A stretch of DNA of 64,000 bases, taken from positions 310,001 to 374,000 of the forward strand of contig NZ_CP015594.1 of NCBI RefSeq assembly GCF_001647675.1, written 5' to 3'. A program made the position numbers and the translations under genes. Position 1 is the first letter of the stretch. Each line of letters opens with the position of its first letter. The notes beneath the pieces are model-generated. The model ran no database searches, was not told the DNA's origin, and saw only the letters and a program-made list of their open reading frames with translations. This document shows, in pieces, positions 54,582 to 63,015 of the stretch. The DNA comes from Acinetobacter sp. NCu2D-2. GTDB lineage: Bacteria; Pseudomonadota; Gammaproteobacteria; Pseudomonadales; Moraxellaceae.

Positions 54582-55919
54582 ATGAATTCCATTATCCAAA
54601 TGGACTACCACACGCTCGACCAACAAGACCACCACAGTTTTTTTGATCTATACGATAGAAATAGCTTTAAACAACCTGTTCGGACAACATGGATCGAGGG
54701 TTGGAAAATTGAGTATATGGCGATCGCACGTCCAGATACACTACACATGCGTCCGATGGTGATCATTGGTGGGGCATTCCAAAACTTTAACTCTTATAAG
54801 TACTGCGTTGAACAATTGTTTGATGCAGGTCCTATCATTCTGATTGATATGCCGTCTATGGGGGCCAATCAACAAATCAAGAATGCAGAAACAGGGGTTT
54901 CAGCAGGTTCTTTAGAACTTGAAGATATTGCATCGATGCTAGGAAAATGGCTGGAAATGATGCAATTGCCGAAGGTTTCTGTGTTGGGGATGTCCTTAGG
55001 TTCGGTAGTGGCATCTTGCCTTGCCGATGAGCGTCCTGAATTGGTAGACCGTTTGATTTTAATGGGTGTGATGCAAAAGACCCGTAAAAGTTGGCGGATG
55101 CTATTAGAAGAATCTATTGCGCTGATGCGGGAAGGGCGTATGGATGAATTTGGCCAAGCCGTGATTTTATATTTGGTCAATCATGCACGCTTGAAAGATA
55201 CTCGTATGTCACCGACTGCGAAACGTTTGTTCTTTAAGCAAATGGCTGAGTTTTCAACGGTTGAACAAGACCGTTATGAGGTGAATTGTACACGTCTATT
55301 ACGCTTGACCAATGTTCCTATTCCGAAGTGTAAGGTACTCGTGGCATGTGGTCAGTATGACAGTTTTACTTTGCCGCATGAAAATGCAAATTTCGCGTTG
55401 CAATGCCCAGACATGCAGTATGTACAAATTGCCAATGCGGATCATGTCCCTCAGTTGCAACGCCGTAAAGAAACGATGCATTTATTTGCGACTTTCTTAC
55501 GTGATGAACCTGTCGATCAATTAGAGGGCATTATTCCATTTACTCGTGAGCAAATGCAGCAGATTGAACGTCGTGGTGAAGAGCGAATTCCAGTTCAAGA
55601 TCCAGAGCGTTTCTTATCACATCGTCATTCTGATCTTATCTTGCCATCGACCATTGTGGATATTAACTTCTTTGGTGTATTGCTTGAGATGAATGCGGGT
55701 GATGCAGAACGTGCTGCCGAATATCCACGGGATATGGCATTGCATCTAGAAGATGAGCAGGGTGAATTTAAGATTGAATGTTTGATCTTTGAACATAATC
55801 ATCATCAGGTGCGTGCTTTGTTTAAACATGGCAGCTTTGAAATTGCGGAGCGATTAGGTCGCTTTGTCGAACTACAAAAAGCTTTATTGAATGCGGGTCA
55901 ACTTGTTGAAGCTATTTAA
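54582..55919 (+). CDS. Alpha/beta-hydrolase (RhlA-like) fused to a C-terminal PilZ-like domain
   Basis: The product has 445 residues from ATG 54582, whose GGAGGAAAGGAAT site decides the start. Residues about 40-310 form an alpha/beta hydrolase: nucleophile Ser138 in GMSLG, acid Asp in CGQYDSFT, His in NADHVPQL. Features such as IIGGAFQNFNSY and VLVACGQYD resemble RhlA-like acyl-transfer hydrolases. Residues about 325-440 match PilZ. RRGEER (Arg331 and Arg335, the RxxxR motif) is followed by DINFFG (Asp360, Asn362, Gly365, close to DxSxxG), then beta-barrel-like strands. If so, activity would respond to cyclic di-GMP. The fusion is seen in one uninterrupted frame; the roles are inferred. Confidence 0.8.
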   Translation: MNSIIQMDYHTLDQQDHHSFFDLYDRNSFKQPVRTTWIEGWKIEYMAIARPDTLHMRPMVIIGGAFQNFNSYKYCVEQLFDAGPIILIDMPSMGANQQIKNAETGVSAGSLELEDIASMLGKWLEMMQLPKVSVLGMSLGSVVASCLADERPELVDRLILMGVMQKTRKSWRMLLEESIALMREGRMDEFGQAVILYLVNHARLKDTRMSPTAKRLFFKQMAEFSTVEQDRYEVNCTRLLRLTNVPIPKCKVLVACGQYDSFTLPHENANFALQCPDMQYVQIANADHVPQLQRRKETMHLFATFLRDEPVDQLEGIIPFTREQMQQIERRGEERIPVQDPERFLSHRHSDLILPSTIVDINFFGVLLEMNAGDAERAAEYPRDMALHLEDEQGEFKIECLIFEHNHHQVRALFKHGSFEIAERLGRFVELQKALLNAGQLVEAI

Positions 55920-55927
55920 TTGGATTC

Positions 55928-55960
55928 AAAAAAACAGCGTCAAGAGACGCTGTTTTTTTT
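55928..55960. terminator. Bidirectional terminator overlapping a gene end
   Basis: The stem ACAGCGTC/GACGCTGT has loop AAGA, followed by eight T. The minus-strand methyltransferase stop codon (55940-55942) lies inside the hairpin, so coding and termination overlap. Confidence 0.9.
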
Positions 55961-56794
55961 CGCGGCATGAATCATCCAAACTAAATCACCGAGGTGCTCC
56001 TCCGTTTTTGAGTAAGGTTGCTCAGAAAAATAAAGTTTGGGTTGCTTAACCTCTACAATTTGAAAACCTGTATTTTGAAAAAAGTCTTTCAATTCTTGAG
56101 GGGATTGGAAGTGAAAAGTAAACGCACTTCGTGACATAAATTTTAGTAATTTACTACAGGTCCAGATAAAGTTTGCCAAACGATTTTTGACAGGCTCAGG
56201 ATAGATATCGCTTAAGTAATGTAATTCACTAAATTGACTGCCGTATTGATTAATCCCTTTCAGTAAAGTTTCAAGCATCGCTAAATTAAAGTAGTTAATG
56301 AGACCTTCACTAATAATCACTAAAGGCTTAGACGGGTCGAACACTGCAAAGACTTGAGCCAATTCCTCACTAAAAATATCTCCTGTTAGCACTTCAGGGG
56401 AGGATTCATCAATCATTTTTAAGGCATGTGTTTTGGTCTTTGCCATATCGGGCAGGTCGAGTTCTCGATAATTAATCTCAGGATATTTCTGGCGGAAATT
56501 CCAACTCCGAGGAGACAAACCACAAGCAATTTCGAGCACCTGTAAATCAGGGTGAGTTTCAATTAATTCACTTAAATGTTCATCAATCATTTGATGACGT
56601 TGTTTTAATGTGGTGCGCATGCTGCCACCGACATTTTTTTCTGCCCAAGACTCAAGAGGATGAACGAGTTTGGCAAGAAATTTACCTTTGGATGTGGCAA
56701 ATACAGGATGGGAAATCCCCATTTTGTACCAGATATAACCGGTATAGTGAGCGGTAAATGAGATATGTCGATGCTGTGAAAGTTGTTGTGTCAT
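55940..56794 (-). CDS. Class I SAM-dependent methyltransferase, leucine carboxyl methyltransferase-like
   Basis: The product has 284 residues. The SAM-binding loop is LEIACGLSPRSWNF (about 86-99) with the acidic ELDLPDM block after it. The IISEGLINYF stretch and FHFQSPQELKDFF resemble the leucine carboxyl methyltransferase/polyketide O-methyltransferase group. The target is unknown. It is convergent with the hydrolase-PilZ gene and shares its terminator. Confidence 0.83.
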   Translation of the reverse strand: MTQQLSQHRHISFTAHYTGYIWYKMGISHPVFATSKGKFLAKLVHPLESWAEKNVGGSMRTTLKQRHQMIDEHLSELIETHPDLQVLEIACGLSPRSWNFRQKYPEINYRELDLPDMAKTKTHALKMIDESSPEVLTGDIFSEELAQVFAVFDPSKPLVIISEGLINYFNLAMLETLLKGINQYGSQFSELHYLSDIYPEPVKNRLANFIWTCSKLLKFMSRSAFTFHFQSPQELKDFFQNTGFQIVEVKQPKLYFSEQPYSKTEEHLGDLVWMIHAAKKNSVS

Positions 56795-56845
56795 GTCATC
56801 CTGACCTTATTGTTGTTTTCTTCATAGTACAAAAGATATCTTAAT

Positions 56846-56877
56846 AAAAAAGGAACACCTTGTCGTGTTCCTTTTTT
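56846..56877 (-). terminator. Terminator after nagZ
   Basis: The stem AAAAAAGGAACAC/GTGTTCCTTTTTT has loop CTTGTC. It lies 21 bp past the nagZ stop on the minus strand. Confidence 0.92.
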
Positions 56878-56898
56878 AAATTCAGATAAACAAATGAT

Positions 56899-57921
56899 TT
56901 AATTCAATTCATTTCGAAATGCCAAAATCTTATCGCGGATACTTTGCCACTCAACACCTAAATTTAAGTCAGCGGTAATGGTTAATTCAGGGATTTGACC
57001 GCGCATACGTTCTAGACGTTCTTGATTCGGTAGAGGAAGATCTTGAATACCTGTTAATGCTACACATTGTGCAGCACGGTCATTGCAAACTAAGCCCATA
57101 TCACATCCAGCTTTAAGCGCAGCCTGAATACGTGCATCAGCACCACCTGCAACACATGCCGCTTGCATGCTGAGATCATCAGAAAACAGTACGCCGTCAA
57201 AACCAAGTTCTTTGCGTAAAATGTCCTGAATCCAAAATTTAGAGAAGCCCGCAGGGTTTGGATCGACTTGATCATAGATCACGTGTGCAGGCATCAGTGC
57301 ATCAAGTTGACTTTGCAACTGAATAAAGGTCTGCATGTCTTTTTGACGAATTTCGTCTAGACTGCGTGAATCTACCGCTGCGGCAACATGAGAATCAGCT
57401 TTGACTGAACCATGACCTGGGAAATGTTTGCCTGTAGATGCCATACCTGCACGTTTCATGCCTTTTAAAAAGGCACTGGCTAATAGAATAATATCCTGAA
57501 TATTGGTGGCAAAACTTCGGTCACCGATCACATCGCTAATATCATTTAAATCCAGTACAGGCGCGAAACTAAAGTCAATACCGACAGCTAAGACTTCGCT
57601 TGCCATTAACCAACCACATTTTTCAGCTAAATCTAAAGCTCGGGCTTGATCTTGTTGGTAGAGCTCACCAAAACGCCCCATCGCTGGCAGCAAGGTAAAG
57701 CCTTGTTTCAGGCGTTGGACACGCCCACCTTCTTGGTCAACTGCAATTAAAATGTCAGGACGAATCTGACGCATATGGTTGGTCAGTGCGCGTACTTGAG
57801 CAGGCGACTCGATATTGCGACCAAATAAAATCACGCCACCGACTTGCGGAGCCGCTAATAGTTCAATATCTTCTTGTGTAAGTGTTGTGCCTGCGATGTC
57901 GAGCATCAATGCGCCAATCAT
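56899..57921 (-). CDS. nagZ: Beta-N-acetylhexosaminidase
   Basis: NagZ removes N-acetylglucosamine from anhydromuropeptides during cytosolic peptidoglycan recycling, a step tied to AmpC induction in other bacteria. The product of 340 residues is the family length. Motifs are VGGVILFGRN, AVDQEGGRVQRLKQGF, the histidine loop KHFPGHGSVKADSHVA, and the catalytic Asp block GVLFSDDLSM. The ATG at 57919-57921 is the family start; an upstream TTG-initiated extension is not conserved. Confidence 0.95.
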   Translation of the reverse strand: MIGALMLDIAGTTLTQEDIELLAAPQVGGVILFGRNIESPAQVRALTNHMRQIRPDILIAVDQEGGRVQRLKQGFTLLPAMGRFGELYQQDQARALDLAEKCGWLMASEVLAVGIDFSFAPVLDLNDISDVIGDRSFATNIQDIILLASAFLKGMKRAGMASTGKHFPGHGSVKADSHVAAAVDSRSLDEIRQKDMQTFIQLQSQLDALMPAHVIYDQVDPNPAGFSKFWIQDILRKELGFDGVLFSDDLSMQAACVAGGADARIQAALKAGCDMGLVCNDRAAQCVALTGIQDLPLPNQERLERMRGQIPELTITADLNLGVEWQSIRDKILAFRNELN

Positions 57922-58120
57922 ATGCGGAGTCCGTCTTAGAATTTTCGGGAAAAACAATACCTGAATTTTGCAATGATTTGCTACACTTTGGTAGCACAGA
58001 ATATGATAAAACTACACGATATAAACATATTAAGTTGTTTAAGATATTGAATCTCTTAAATTCTGATCGAAAAACGACACAGTTAAATTGGTTAAAAGAC
58101 CAAGGAAGTACGAATTATTT

Positions 58121-60310
58121 ATGAAACTTCAAACATTAGCTTGTGCAGTTGCGATTGCCACAGGCGGCTTATTTTTCACCCACGTAGTTAATGATGCAAT
58201 CGCAGCAGACAAAGCTGCAGTGGTGAATACTGCGATTCAGCCATCTCAAGAACAAGCATTGGTTTCGCGTCAATTAGCAACTCTTGTCGATCGTCAGCAT
58301 TATTTAAATCAACGTCTTGATGCTGCAACCTCACAACGTATTTTCGATTTTTATATTGATAGTTTAGACCCTGAACATACTTTATTCCTTGCACCTGAGC
58401 TTGAAGATTATAAAAAACGTTTCGGGAGTAACTTCGGTACAAACTTGAAGTCGGGCAACTTGTCTGGTCCATTCGAGATCCATGCACAATATCGTGAGCG
58501 TTTAAAGCAGTTCTACAGTTATATGCTTGAAGAGCTGAAAAAGCCGCAGAATTTACATCAGGCAAATGTCTATATCGATACTGATCGTGAAAAAGCGCCG
58601 TTTTTCAAAAATGCAGCGGAACAGCGCGAGCATTGGAACAAGATGCTGGTTTCACAGCTGATTAACTTGACTATCAGCAAAGAAGAAGAGAAAGCCAAGC
58701 AAAAAGCACTTAAAGACAATCCAGAATTGGCCAATGGTCAAGACTTGGCAGGTCCAGAAGATCTAACGCCTGAGCAAACTTTGACGAAGCGTTATACACG
58801 TCAATTAGAACGTTTAAACCGTTTAAAGAGTGATGATGTCCTCGATAAAACCTTAAACGCGATGATGCTCACTTACGATCCACATAGTAACTATTTCCCA
58901 CCTGTGGATGCGATGGAGCTGAATCGTCAAACGACCTTGCAATTAGAAGGCATTGGGGTGTCGATTCGTCCTGAACGTGGCAACGAAGATTACACCAAGA
59001 TTGAAACCATTGTCGAAGGTGGACCTGCAAGTAAAACAGGTCAAGTCAAATCAGGTGATCGCATCATTGGTGTCGCGCAAGATGGCGAAAAAATGGTGGA
59101 TGTGATTGGCTGGCCAAGTAATGAAATCGTCGGTTTGATTCGTGGTAAACGCGGTACAAAAGTGACGATTCGATTGCTCGGAGCTGGTGCCTCTTTAGGA
59201 CAAGCACGTAATGTCACCATTACCCGTGATGTGATTCAAGAAGAAGATGCCGGTGTACGCAGCCGTACTGTTGATATCGAACGTGATGGTAAAACATATA
59301 AATATGGTGTGATTGAAATCCCATCATTCTATTTAAATTATCGCGCGCGCCGTGCAGGTACAGATTATCGCTCGGTGTCTGAAGATACCAATAAGGCACT
59401 GAAATCTTTATCGGCACAAAATGTTGCCGGGATTATTGTCGATTTACGTAATAATCCAGGTGGTTCACTTGAAGAAGTTGCTCGTATGCTAGGTCAAGTG
59501 ATTAAGTCAGGTCCTGTGGTACAGATTCGTGATGGCAATGGTAATGTCAGCGTCTTTGAAGATGATGACGGTGGTGCGCAAACTTACGATGGCCCATTGG
59601 CAGTGATGATTAACTTGGCTTCTGCATCAGCAAGTGAAATTTATTCTGCTGCGATTCAGGATTATGAACGAGGTATCGTGATTGGGAGTACAACGACGGG
59701 TAAAGGGACGGCACAGGTTCAACTTGATTCCTTAGCTTATGGTCAGGCAACACTGACTCAGCGTAAGTTCTATCGTGTGACCGGTGGTAGTACCCAGAAC
59801 AAAGGCGTGATTCCAGACATTAAGCTAGTCGACATTTACAATGACGAGTTTGGTGAACGTAAAGCAAAGAATGCGTTGAAGTGGGATACCATTCCAACTG
59901 CGCCATTCAAACGTGAAGGTGAGGTGCAAAAATATGTGCCTGATCTCATCAAGTCATCGACGACACGTGTGAGTCTTGATCCTCAATTTAAATATTTAGA
60001 ATCACGTACTTCATTGATGAAAAAAGCGGAAGATAAAAAGCGTGCGGTCTTGGATTTAACTCAGCGTAAAGCTGAATTATTGGAGATTGAACGTAAAACA
60101 CTTGAAGCTGAAAACTTACGCCGAGCAGCAACAGGTTTAAAACCTTATGCGAATTGGGAAAGTTATCAGGCGGCTATGGATGCATTGATTGAATCTCGAG
60201 CGAAAATGAAAGCAAAAGATCGCCCAGCGTTGCCTGAAGATGAAGCCTTTGTTAAAGAGGCAGCAAATGTGCTTTTAGATTATTCAATTCTGAAAACTAA
60301 CTCAAAATAA
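58121..60310 (+). CDS. prc: Carboxy-terminal processing protease (tail-specific protease, S41)
   Basis: This is a periplasmic serine protease that degrades SsrA-tagged and misfolded proteins and processes peptidoglycan enzymes. The product has 729 residues from ATG 58121. The signal sequence (about 3-30) ends near AIAA. A helical N-terminal domain follows, then a PDZ domain (about 285-345, LEGIGVSIRP and GPASKTGQVKSGDRIIGV). The S41 catalytic region has the Ser in SASASE (501-505) and the Lys in TTGKGTAQ near 528. Its N- and C-terminal DUF3340-like parts match E. coli Prc. A long C-terminal coiled region follows. Confidence 0.95.
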   Translation: MKLQTLACAVAIATGGLFFTHVVNDAIAADKAAVVNTAIQPSQEQALVSRQLATLVDRQHYLNQRLDAATSQRIFDFYIDSLDPEHTLFLAPELEDYKKRFGSNFGTNLKSGNLSGPFEIHAQYRERLKQFYSYMLEELKKPQNLHQANVYIDTDREKAPFFKNAAEQREHWNKMLVSQLINLTISKEEEKAKQKALKDNPELANGQDLAGPEDLTPEQTLTKRYTRQLERLNRLKSDDVLDKTLNAMMLTYDPHSNYFPPVDAMELNRQTTLQLEGIGVSIRPERGNEDYTKIETIVEGGPASKTGQVKSGDRIIGVAQDGEKMVDVIGWPSNEIVGLIRGKRGTKVTIRLLGAGASLGQARNVTITRDVIQEEDAGVRSRTVDIERDGKTYKYGVIEIPSFYLNYRARRAGTDYRSVSEDTNKALKSLSAQNVAGIIVDLRNNPGGSLEEVARMLGQVIKSGPVVQIRDGNGNVSVFEDDDGGAQTYDGPLAVMINLASASASEIYSAAIQDYERGIVIGSTTTGKGTAQVQLDSLAYGQATLTQRKFYRVTGGSTQNKGVIPDIKLVDIYNDEFGERKAKNALKWDTIPTAPFKREGEVQKYVPDLIKSSTTRVSLDPQFKYLESRTSLMKKAEDKKRAVLDLTQRKAELLEIERKTLEAENLRRAATGLKPYANWESYQAAMDALIESRAKMKAKDRPALPEDEAFVKEAANVLLDYSILKTNSK

Positions 60311-60334
60311 TCATAGAATTAATTTGAATGATTC

Positions 60335-60368
60335 AAAAATCAGTCTGTTTATACAGGCTGATTTTTTT
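60335..60368 (+). terminator. Terminator after prc
   Basis: An imperfect stem made of AAAAATCAG, CTGT, ACAG and CTGATTTTT is followed by T8. It lies 25 bp past the prc stop. Confidence 0.88.
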
Positions 60369-60747
60369 TATTTGTTTTATAACCGTAAATAAAAGTTTAA
60401 TTGCATCTGTTTAAAGTGTTAGCTGTGTTATGTAAGCCTTGAAAGCTGTGATGTATATCTAATTATTGGGCAGATTTGACAAGTATTAAGATTTGCTAAA
60501 ATTGAAAAGAATCATAATATATAAGTCATATTTTTATTATTTGTGCGCTGTGTTCTTGAAGAGAACTTAATCTATTCATTATCGGTAAAACTTGATTAAA
60601 AAGTTATCTGCTTTTTTGCAGATAAGATCTAAGAAAAAGGTAAGGGTGATGTAGAAGATTATGATCTTGACAGTATTTTAAAACAGTATTGTCCCAAAGC
60701 AGCTGGGTCTTTTTTATCGTATAAAAAGGCCTCTACGGAACATATTT
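60369..60747. other. 379-bp gene-free leader before the cyclic di-GMP gene
   Basis: It is AT-rich with a hairpin TTATCTGC/GCAGATAA (60604-60611 with 60618-60625, loop T6). A short CCCA/TGGG hairpin followed by T6 lies at 60693-60715, 32 bp before the ATG. I do not see the conserved core of a cyclic di-GMP riboswitch. A regulated leader remains possible. Confidence 0.5.
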
Positions 60748-62805
60748 ATGATTCATATCCATTATGATTTCAGTCTAGTTATAGGTTCAATCGTTGTTGC
60801 TTTAGTGACCTGCTTTTTTGCAGTTTCTATTGAACAAATGTTGTTCCGAGGCAACCGACCGAAGTATGAAAAACTCATCTTGGTTGCAAGCGGCATCATT
60901 CTAGGCTTGTCTATTTGGTGTATGCACTTTGTAGGGATGACTGCCAGTCATATTCCTACAGAATATCATTTTGACGTTGGTCTTACCTTTACTTCCTATA
61001 TCATTGCTTTTATTGCATCTACATTTGCTGTTTGGCTTACCACACGACCAACACTGCCATTTGCTCGACTTGTACTCGGTGCTGTACTGATGGGACTTGG
61101 AATCTCAGGTATGCACTATACGGGCATGATGGGGATGGTCTTAAAGTCACATTCGGTAAGCTATGACCCAGTGATGACCATTTGTTCGGTATTAATCGCA
61201 ATTAGTGGAGCTGGTTTAACGTTTTGGATGTCCTTTAAAAATAGGAACATCACGCGCCACAATTTCTGGATTAAAGCGGCAATTGCCTTAATGCTCACCA
61301 TGACCATTGCGGGTATGCATTATACCGGTATGGCAGGCATGACCTTCCACGCGGTCGATGAAAGCCAAATGGCCCATGGCAATATTTCAAATGATTTATT
61401 GTTTGCCATTATTTTCGTAAGTTGTTTGATTCTCGTGGCTGCATTTAGTGTTGCTGTGCTTGAACAACGTCTTGAACATCGTAATCGTCAATTGTCTAAA
61501 GCCAATAAAGAACTGGCAAACTTAGCGGTACAAGATAACTTAACCAAATTGCCAAATCGCATGTTCCTCACGGAATATGCACATTTCTTATTTGCTGATC
61601 ATCGTTATAATCAAGACAAAATTGCATTCTTATATATTGATTTAGACCGCTTTAAAGCAGTCAATGACGTCTTTGGTCACCATGTGGGTGATCAACTTTT
61701 AATTCAACTGGCAAACCGTATTCATGGTTTACTCGATGACTATTCAAAACTGCTTCGTATTGGTGGTGATGAATTTTTAATGGTCTTAGAAAAAGCCACT
61801 GTTGAAAAGGCATCCGATATTGCTGAACATATTTTAGATTTGATTCAAGACAGCTTTCTTATTGCAGGCAAAGCCATCAATATTTCAGGAAGTATTGGGA
61901 TTGCGATGTATCCTGAACATGGTAACAATGTTCAAGACTTGATGATCAATGCAGATGCTGCAATGCTGACCTCGAAACACCAAGGTCGAAATACCTACTC
62001 GGTCTTTAATTTCACTGAGGATCAGCATGAGTCTAAGAGCCAGACCAAACTGATTAATGATCTTTATAAAGCGGTCGAAGAGCAGCAATTTGTACTCTAT
62101 TATCAACCTAAATTTACTACATCAGATCGACAAATTTGTGGGGTTGAAGCGCTGATTCGTTGGCGTCATCCTGTGATGGGCTTACTTGCGCCGAATATGT
62201 TTATTCGAGGTGCAGAGAAAACAGGCCTGATAATTCAGATGGGGTATTGGGCACTTGAACAAGCGTGCAAACAAATTCAAATTTGGGAACGTGAAGGCGA
62301 TGGTCCATTCCCAATTGCTGTGAATTTATCTGCAGTCCAATTTGAACATAAACATCTGTTTAAAATTTTAGAAGACTTATTTGATAAATATAAAATTCAT
62401 CCACATCACTTGATGATTGAGATTACTGAATCAACGGCTATGCATCACATTGAATCGAGTGTACGTAACTTAGAACGCTTACGTGATATGGGGATTCAGC
62501 TTGCGATTGATGATTTTGGTACGGGGCATTCAAGTTTCCTTTATTTGAAAAATCTCCCTGTTGATGAACTCAAAATTGATAAAGAGTTTATTGAAGATCT
62601 AACTTCTGGCTCGAAAGAAGAAATGATTCTGGAAAGTATTATTCACTTGGCAATCAATTTAGGCCTTAAAGTGACAGCAGAAGGCGTTGAAACCCAGTTA
62701 CAGGCAGATATTTTGACACGACTAGGTTGTCAGCAATTACAAGGTTATTTATTGGGGCGTCCAATGGATATTGAGCAACTTGAATCGCAAATTTTTGTCT
62801 CTTAA
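60748..62805 (+). CDS. MHYT-GGDEF-EAL membrane protein
   Basis: The product has 685 residues. The N-terminal seven-helix MHYT sensor (about 1-245) carries three or four copies of the signature: MHFVGM, MHYTGM and MHYTGM. MHYT is thought to bind a metal and sense oxygen, CO or NO. The GGDEF domain (about 265-420) has an intact GGDEF at 339-343, and the EAL domain (about 430-685) an intact EAL at 467-469, with NLSAVQF, EITES and IDDFGTGHSS all present. Both synthesis and breakdown of cyclic di-GMP are therefore possible. NbdA and MucR of P. aeruginosa share the layout. The PilZ-like gene 5 kb upstream is a possible responder. Confidence 0.93.
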   Translation: MIHIHYDFSLVIGSIVVALVTCFFAVSIEQMLFRGNRPKYEKLILVASGIILGLSIWCMHFVGMTASHIPTEYHFDVGLTFTSYIIAFIASTFAVWLTTRPTLPFARLVLGAVLMGLGISGMHYTGMMGMVLKSHSVSYDPVMTICSVLIAISGAGLTFWMSFKNRNITRHNFWIKAAIALMLTMTIAGMHYTGMAGMTFHAVDESQMAHGNISNDLLFAIIFVSCLILVAAFSVAVLEQRLEHRNRQLSKANKELANLAVQDNLTKLPNRMFLTEYAHFLFADHRYNQDKIAFLYIDLDRFKAVNDVFGHHVGDQLLIQLANRIHGLLDDYSKLLRIGGDEFLMVLEKATVEKASDIAEHILDLIQDSFLIAGKAINISGSIGIAMYPEHGNNVQDLMINADAAMLTSKHQGRNTYSVFNFTEDQHESKSQTKLINDLYKAVEEQQFVLYYQPKFTTSDRQICGVEALIRWRHPVMGLLAPNMFIRGAEKTGLIIQMGYWALEQACKQIQIWEREGDGPFPIAVNLSAVQFEHKHLFKILEDLFDKYKIHPHHLMIEITESTAMHHIESSVRNLERLRDMGIQLAIDDFGTGHSSFLYLKNLPVDELKIDKEFIEDLTSGSKEEMILESIIHLAINLGLKVTAEGVETQLQADILTRLGCQQLQGYLLGRPMDIEQLESQIFVS

Positions 62806-62822
62806 GTAGCAAAAGCTCGATC

Positions 62823-62851
62823 AAAAAGCACAGTTTATACTGTGCTTTTTT
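62823..62851 (+). terminator. Terminator after the MHYT-GGDEF-EAL gene
   Basis: The stem AAAAAGCACAGT/ACTGTGCTTTTT has loop TTAT. It lies 17 bp past the stop. Confidence 0.9.
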
Positions 62852-63015
62852 ATTCTAAATTCATGAGTAATTCAGTCATACAGATGCAGCTTAAAAGGCA
62901 TTCTTGCTGAATGATCTATACATAAACGGTACCAGATTTCTGCTACAATATCGCCAATTTTTCATATTGATCAATTTGATCTTTTGCGCTGTGGTATCTG
63001 CAGTAGGTATTTTCC

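Noticed and set aside
60640-60747. Possible GEMM-type cyclic di-GMP riboswitch before the GGDEF-EAL gene
   Set aside because: The conserved GEMM core and its two-helix arrangement could not be found.
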